Source: Nitrospinota bacterium (lineage in GTDB: Bacteria > Nitrospinota > Nitrospinia > SZUA-224). Taken from it: a DNA stretch of 10,138 nt. Position numbers and translations under genes: made by a program. The stretch lies in NCBI GenBank assembly GCA_016212345.1, contig JACRGM010000133.1, positions 1 to 10,138 of the forward strand. Reading direction: 5' to 3'. Of the stretch, positions 6,810 to 10,138 are shown piece after piece. The notes under the pieces were generated by a model, which saw only the letters and a program-made list of their open reading frames with translations, was not told where the DNA came from and did not search any database. Positions within the stretch are counted from its first letter, which is position 1; each line of letters starts with the position of its first letter.

Positions 6810-7307
6810 ATGTATCTCTCTTGTATTGAATGTAATAATCCTATTGAGGTTGACGATACACATATAGATGAGGCCTTCATCCCTTTAGATATATGTCACT
6901 GTAAAAGATGTTTTCAAGAAAATGGGGGGGATACCCTTCAGTCTTCCATAGAGGATGATATACCAGAAGACTATCAAGACTATATACGATGGACCCCATC
7001 CCGTATTATCCGTTGGGCTGAGGGGGTGGGAGATGCTACCTCCAAGATCGTACAGAGGATCATAAACACCCAAGGATATCCTGAGCAGGGATATCGGTCA
7101 TGTGTAATGATCTTCCGTTTGGGGAGGCATTATCCTAATGAGCGACTTGAAGCGGCTTGTCGCAGGGCACTTGCAATCGGTGGGTATAGTTATAAGAGTA
7201 TTCGATCTATTTTAGAGAAGGGGTTAGATAGGGAACCATTATCCCACATAGAACCTCAGCCTTATATCGAACATGAGAATATTAGAGGGGGTGATTATTT
7301 TAACTAA
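6810..7307 (+). pseudogene. istA: Chimeric ORF: zinc-ribbon-like N-terminus joined in frame to the C-terminal part of IS21 IstA transposase
   Basis: A 165-aa open frame with an excellent Shine-Dalgarno (AGAGGAGA, 6799-6806) three bases before ATG. Residues 1-45 contain C5-x2-C8 and C31-x2-C34 (plus C29 and H30), a zinc-ribbon-like pattern not found in IstA. From about residue 52 on, the sequence reads as the end of an IS21-family IstA: IRWTPSRIIRWA, YPEQGYRSC, RLEAACRRALAIG, SYKSIRSILEKGLD and the closing EHENIRGGDYFN, which is where IstA proteins normally end. The DDE catalytic domain and helix-turn-helix of IstA are absent, so no transposase activity is possible. The join lies near 6945, by judgement only. 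A run of seven G (6924-6930) sits close to it. The first part looks like the original second gene of the ATPase operon. Whether the hybrid is translated into a functional small protein is unknown. Confidence 0.7.
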
Positions 7308-7378
7308 ATAACTAATAACAACTAATAAACCTAAATTGAGAGATTCTTTTTTATAGTGTCCCAATAAAAGGAGGGAAT

Positions 7379-8140
7379 ATGTTGACTACAGCTACATTAA
7401 ACAAAGTGACTACAGCTACATCAGACAAATTGAAGGCATTAAAACTCTATGGTATGGTAAAGGCCTTTGATGAGCATATAAAATCATCTGATAATAATAG
7501 CCTCACCTTTGAAGAAGGGCTAGAATTTTTAGTGGATCGTGAGATCAGGGAGCGGGATAGTCGTCGGTTAATGTTCCGTCTTAAACAGGCTAAACTTCGA
7601 CATCAGGCCCGATTGGAGGATATTGATTATAATCATCCCAGAGATTTAGATAAATCATTAATAAAATCGCTATCTACTTGTCAGTGGATAAAAGATCATC
7701 TTAATCTTCTGGTTATTGGCCCCTGTGGTGTAGGCAAAAGTTTCATTGTTTGCGCATTAGCTCACAAGGCCTGCATAGAAGGGTAAAAGGTTCTCTACAC
7801 TCGTGCGCCTCGTCTCTTCCAGGAATTTGCAGTGGCTAGAGGAGATGGTAGGTATAGCAAATTCATAAACACAATTGCTAAGGTTAATCTACTTGTGATT
7901 GATGATTGGGGATTTTCTCCCCTAACCGATCAAGAGCGAATGGATTTCTTAGAGATCCTTGAAGACAGACATGGCATACATTCAACGATCATAGCCAGTC
8001 AATTGCCTATAGAGCACTGGCATAAGATGATTGGGAATCCAACTTTAGCAGATGCTATCCTTGACCGAGTAGTTCATAATGCCTACAAGATTGATCTAAA
8101 AGGTGGGTCTATGAGAAAGAAGCAATCAAAGTCGGCTTAG
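7379..8140 (+). pseudogene. istB: IstB-type AAA+ ATPase of IS21, broken by an in-frame TAA
   Basis: IstB is the AAA+ helper ATPase that IstA uses for target selection. The frame from ATG 7379, with a strong AAAGGAGGG (7367-7375), gives 135 residues including LKLYGMVKAF, the IstB-type segment REIRERDSRRLMFRLKQAKL and a Walker A LVIGPCGVGKS (residues 112-121; Cys where Pro is usual). It then meets TAA at 7784-7786. The same frame continues directly with KVLYTRAPRLFQEF, the Walker B segment NLLVIDDWGFSPLT and the C-terminal DAILDRVVHNAYKIDLKG, ending with TAG at 8138-8140. Total length including the stop position is about 253 residues, normal for IstB. A single base change in the Tyr codon usual in GYxVLYTR would explain the stop. 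ATG or GTG restarts after the stop would lack the P-loop. Codon 136 is therefore a point nonsense mutation, not a frameshift. Confidence 0.88.
7383..7430 (+). repeat. 24-bp tandem duplication in the istB N-terminus
   Basis: TGACTACAGCTACAT occurs at 7383-7397 and 7407-7421. The whole 24-base units 7383-7406 and 7407-7430 differ at three positions. They encode two copies of a TTAT-containing octapeptide (TTATLNKV, TTATSDKL) just after the start codon. The duplication is in frame and does not itself break the gene. Confidence 0.75.
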
Positions 8141-8147
8141 GGTTTAA

Positions 8148-8172
8148 TTCCCCGACGCTCTGCGTCGGGGAG
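8148..8172. repeat. GC-rich perfect hairpin beyond istB (REP-like palindrome)
   Basis: CCCCGACGC (8150-8158), loop TCT, GCGTCGGGG (8162-8170). The stem is nine perfect pairs, extended by T-A and T-G to about eleven, and is far more GC-rich than the surrounding DNA. No T-tract follows on the plus strand, and the sequence past the other side is TTAAACC, so it is a poor intrinsic terminator. Composition and shape suggest a dispersed REP-type palindrome, or a structure left at the insertion-sequence end. It would also separate the insertion-sequence transcript from the next gene pair. Confidence 0.65.
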
Positions 8173-8230
8173 TATGTCATTCCCCTCCCCTCATATTGGG
8201 TAGAATACCTTGAGGATAAAAGAGACAAAA

Positions 8231-8839
8231 ATGGCTAATCAGGATAGTATTATAACGGCTATTAAAACTGGATTGGGATCAATTACCAATGCACTCCCAA
8301 CATTGGGGATAAACCCTTTAGCTGCTATTATATATTCACTTTTTACATTTGGGATCAAGACAGGGACACAGGTATATGCAACATGGAAACAATATGTTTT
8401 ATCTAAACCATTGAGTGTTCCTCTAATTGATGCCCCCCCTGACGCTGATACTATCATTGAGTACCTTTCATCAAATCCTGCATATAAGGATGCCTTTAAG
8501 GATGAACTGAAAGACTTTTCAAGTAACGATTTTTTGCTTAAAAAGGCCTTTATCGCCCTAAACCAGATGGAGGAGAGTGCAGACCTGCAATCTGCCTTTG
8601 CACACCTCAAGGTGTCAGGAAACTACAAGGCCTTTGTCCTTTCCTATGACATACTTTCAAGGATAGGTTCTGGAAGTAGTGCCTATGATCTATTCAGAAC
8701 AGCCCTTAAACAGATAGAAGATAATATAGATGCCAGAACAGCCCTTGACGAAATGGTTACCGTAATAACAGAAAATTTTACCTCTGATATCATAGATAGC
8801 CCTGATTTCTGGGAGAGGATAAAGGCGGTACTGGCCTAA
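8231..8839 (+). CDS. Unrecognised 202-aa protein with one hydrophobic segment
   Basis: I do not recognise the family. ATG at 8231 (MANQDSIITAIKTGLG) is chosen over an in-frame TTG at 8210; AAAAGAGAC lies just upstream. Residues 22-44 (GINPLAAIIYSLFTFGIKTG core) are hydrophobic with many Gly and small residues and may be a membrane-inserting or amphipathic helix. There is no signal-peptide layout. Residues 72-202 look all-helical and charged: YLSSNPAYKDAFKDELKDF, FLLKKAFIALNQMEES, LKQIEDNIDARTALDEMV and the closing DFWERIKAVLA. Its stop codon overlaps the start of the lipoprotein gene (TAATG), which implies translational coupling and a shared role, perhaps an inner-membrane or cytoplasmic partner of the lipoprotein. 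It lies 90 bases beyond the broken istB. Function unknown. Confidence 0.75.
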   Translation: MANQDSIITAIKTGLGSITNALPTLGINPLAAIIYSLFTFGIKTGTQVYATWKQYVLSKPLSVPLIDAPPDADTIIEYLSSNPAYKDAFKDELKDFSSNDFLLKKAFIALNQMEESADLQSAFAHLKVSGNYKAFVLSYDILSRIGSGSSAYDLFRTALKQIEDNIDARTALDEMVTVITENFTSDIIDSPDFWERIKAVLA

Positions 8840-9708
8840 TGAGAGCCTTCAAGATCTTATCATTTCTCGCAATCATTCTACTATTAAGCAGCGGATGTGC
8901 TATTGTTCAATACTCAAAGGCTTATAGACATTATGAGATCGCCTTAAAGCTTGATGCTATAGACTCAGAAAGAGCAAAAGAGAAATTCCAAAAGGCCATA
9001 GATGAGGCTAACAGGGTTATATCAAAAGGAGGCCATTTAGCAGAGGCATATGCTATTAGAGGTGCTGCTTACAACAGATTAGGCATAACCAAGAAGGCGA
9101 TTGAGGATCTCCTTATAGCCCGGGCCATTAAAGAGAAGTCAGACTGGGTATTACCATTAACCTCAATGTCCTTGGGAGAGGTGTATGTCAGAAGGGCGCA
9201 GAGCTGTCTTAAACAGAGAGAAGAGATACAGAGGATTCAAGATAATGATGAGAGAAAAGGATTAAGTAAGGCATCACAGATGGCTGAGAGGGGCTATTAC
9301 GAGGCTGCCTTGTTATTTTTTAGAGCACCACCAGTTGAAAGAGATGCCCTTGTTTACGAGATCCGCGCCATGGAAGATGCAATATTAGCACATTTTGTGG
9401 CATGGGACCTTTCAGGTATAAACTATCTAAAAGATCCAGAATCAGAAAAGGAACATAGAGAGGCTATAGAGAGGCTTTCAAAAGAATTACTATACATTGA
9501 TATAACAAACCCCATTGCACACCATTTTATTGGGAGGTTTTCTAAAAAGGATGTGGAAGATAGAAGGATATCCCTGATGCACCTTTTAATTGCGAGAGAG
9601 CTTGGCCTTCCTGAAGGGATCACCTATATCAATGATCTTTGGATAAAAAGTAATTTAGAGTTAAACCAAGAGATATCAGCCATTTGTCCTGAGGGATCAA
9701 ATAATTAA
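8839..9708 (+). CDS. TPR-like lipoprotein
   Basis: A 289-aa predicted lipoprotein. MRAFKILSFLAIILLLSSGCA is a short signal peptide with a lipobox ending at C20; Ala at +2 rather than Asp fits sorting to the outer membrane in a diderm. After the anchor, residues 26-100 form helical pairs with tetratricopeptide character (YSKAYRHYEIALKL, then AEAYAIRGAAYNRLG...AIEDLLIARAIK, with the Gly/Ala/Tyr spacing of a TPR). The middle and C-terminal parts (GYYEAALLFF, SLMHLLIARELGLPEG) remain helical but I do not recognise them. The ATG shares one base with the preceding TAA, and AAAGGCGG lies upstream in the preceding gene. It probably acts as a periplasm-facing scaffold together with the 202-aa protein. 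A 61-base gap separates it from the acyltransferase gene. No specific function can be assigned. Confidence 0.82.
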   Translation: MRAFKILSFLAIILLLSSGCAIVQYSKAYRHYEIALKLDAIDSERAKEKFQKAIDEANRVISKGGHLAEAYAIRGAAYNRLGITKKAIEDLLIARAIKEKSDWVLPLTSMSLGEVYVRRAQSCLKQREEIQRIQDNDERKGLSKASQMAERGYYEAALLFFRAPPVERDALVYEIRAMEDAILAHFVAWDLSGINYLKDPESEKEHREAIERLSKELLYIDITNPIAHHFIGRFSKKDVEDRRISLMHLLIARELGLPEGITYINDLWIKSNLELNQEISAICPEGSNN

Positions 9709-9769
9709 TTCCTTGATCCGACTCTTGCTTTTAAATTCATTTTCTCTCTGAGGGAAAGAAAGATTAATA

Positions 9770-10138
9770 ATGATTTATTCACCAAGAGAACAAAGATTGG
9801 CCTTCTTTATTGTAAGCCGGTCATTAGATGCCTTGAGGTTTCTTTTACGGTTCATCCTGTGGAGATTAACGCATACGATATATAGAATCAAGATATTAGG
9901 GAAGGAGAATATCCCAAGAAAAGGGCCGGCACTACTTGTATCTAATCATGTCACCTTTGCTGACCCCTTTATTATTGGTTCATGTATATTTAGTAGGTTT
10001 ATACGCTTTATGATATTTAGAGAATATTTTAATATAAGACCGATTAAATGGTTTTTAAATCTGATGAAGGTTATACCTATATCAGAAAGTGATAGTCCAA
10101 AGGTAAAGATACACTCCTTTAAGATGGCAAAAGAGGAG
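9770..10138 (+). CDS. 1-acyl-glycerophosphate/lysophospholipid acyltransferase (PlsC domain), C-terminus off window
   Basis: Start of a membrane-associated acyltransferase that puts an acyl chain on a lysophospholipid or glycerol-phosphate acceptor. The 123 visible residues show a hydrophobic N-terminus (ALRFLLRFILWRLTHTIYRI) followed by ILGKENIPRKGPALLVSNH and the catalytic motif I NHVTFADP, with H60 and D65 in the H-x4-D arrangement. SRFIRFMIFREYF matches the region of motif II, and LMKVIPIS matches motif III of the family. This arrangement closely resembles the acyltransferase domain of Aas-type proteins (acyltransferase fused to an acyl-ACP synthetase), so an AMP-binding domain may follow outside the window; that is inference. 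ATG at 9770 is preceded by AGGGAAAG about eleven bases upstream, and TGA in the same frame lies just before. It may be in the same operon as the lipoprotein pair. Confidence 0.88.
   Translation, partial: MIYSPREQRLAFFIVSRSLDALRFLLRFILWRLTHTIYRIKILGKENIPRKGPALLVSNHVTFADPFIIGSCIFSRFIRFMIFREYFNIRPIKWFLNLMKVIPISESDSPKVKIHSFKMAKEE

Larger units (their letters stand above)
6945..8140 (+). mobile_element. Decayed IS21-family insertion sequence (left part deleted)
   Basis: About 360 bases of the 3' end of istA, a 71-base gap, and istB in the same orientation and order as in IS21 elements. Roughly two thirds of istA and the left terminal repeat are missing, and istB has a nonsense mutation. I could not identify the right terminal inverted repeat or a target duplication, so the right boundary is given as the end of istB and the left boundary is approximate. 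The element can no longer move by itself. Confidence 0.75.

Noticed and set aside
7784..7786. Programmed readthrough or recoding of the istB TAA
   Set aside because: No recoding signal is visible, TAA is used as an ordinary stop by other genes here, and IS21 istB is not known to use readthrough; a nonsense mutation is simpler.
8148..8172. Rho-independent terminator of istB
   Set aside because: The stem is strong but no T-rich run follows on the plus strand.
8210..8230. TTG start at 8210 for the 202-aa protein
   Set aside because: TTG is a rare start, and an ATG with acceptable spacing from an SD-like sequence lies seven codons later.

Overview
The window is AT-rich bacterial DNA with many ATA, AGA and AGG codons. 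A lipoprotein with a signal-peptidase II site, a PlsC-type acyltransferase and a Wzx-like flippase suggest a Gram-negative (diderm), probably uncultured lineage. I cannot name a phylum from sequence alone. No rRNA, tRNA or CRISPR array was seen.

Left half (1-5666, minus strand): four genes read leftward with gaps of 55-73 bases, so probably one operon. In order of transcription they are a type I phosphodiesterase/alkaline-phosphatase-superfamily protein (539 aa), a family-4-like GT-B glycosyltransferase (380 aa), a second paralogous phosphodiesterase (544 aa), and a polysaccharide flippase that runs off the left edge. This looks like part of a surface-polysaccharide locus: the glycosyltransferase builds a lipid-linked glycan, the flippase moves it across the membrane, and the two metal-dependent phosphodiesterase-like enzymes act on a phosphorylated or sulfated intermediate that is not known. 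Short repeats sit at several gene junctions.

Centre (5667-6782): a 198-base AT-rich divergent intergenic region carries a good extended -10 promoter for the plus-strand side, an overlapping inverted repeat and a weaker minus-strand promoter candidate. It is followed by a MinD/FlhG-type deviant Walker A ATPase.

Right of centre (6810-8172): the gene after the ATPase has a strong ribosome binding site and starts as a small zinc-ribbon-like protein, then becomes the C-terminal third of an IS21-family IstA transposase. An IstB gene broken by one in-frame TAA follows. This is a decayed IS21-type element lacking its left part, apparently joined in frame into a host gene. A GC-rich perfect hairpin lies just beyond istB.

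Right end (8231-10138): an unrecognised 202-aa protein with one hydrophobic segment is translationally coupled (TAATG) to a 289-aa TPR-like lipoprotein, followed by the start of a lysophospholipid acyltransferase that runs off the right edge. The coupled pair is the least explained protein-coding content here. The strongest structural curiosities are the zinc-ribbon/IstA chimera and the pair of phosphodiesterases around a glycosyltransferase.
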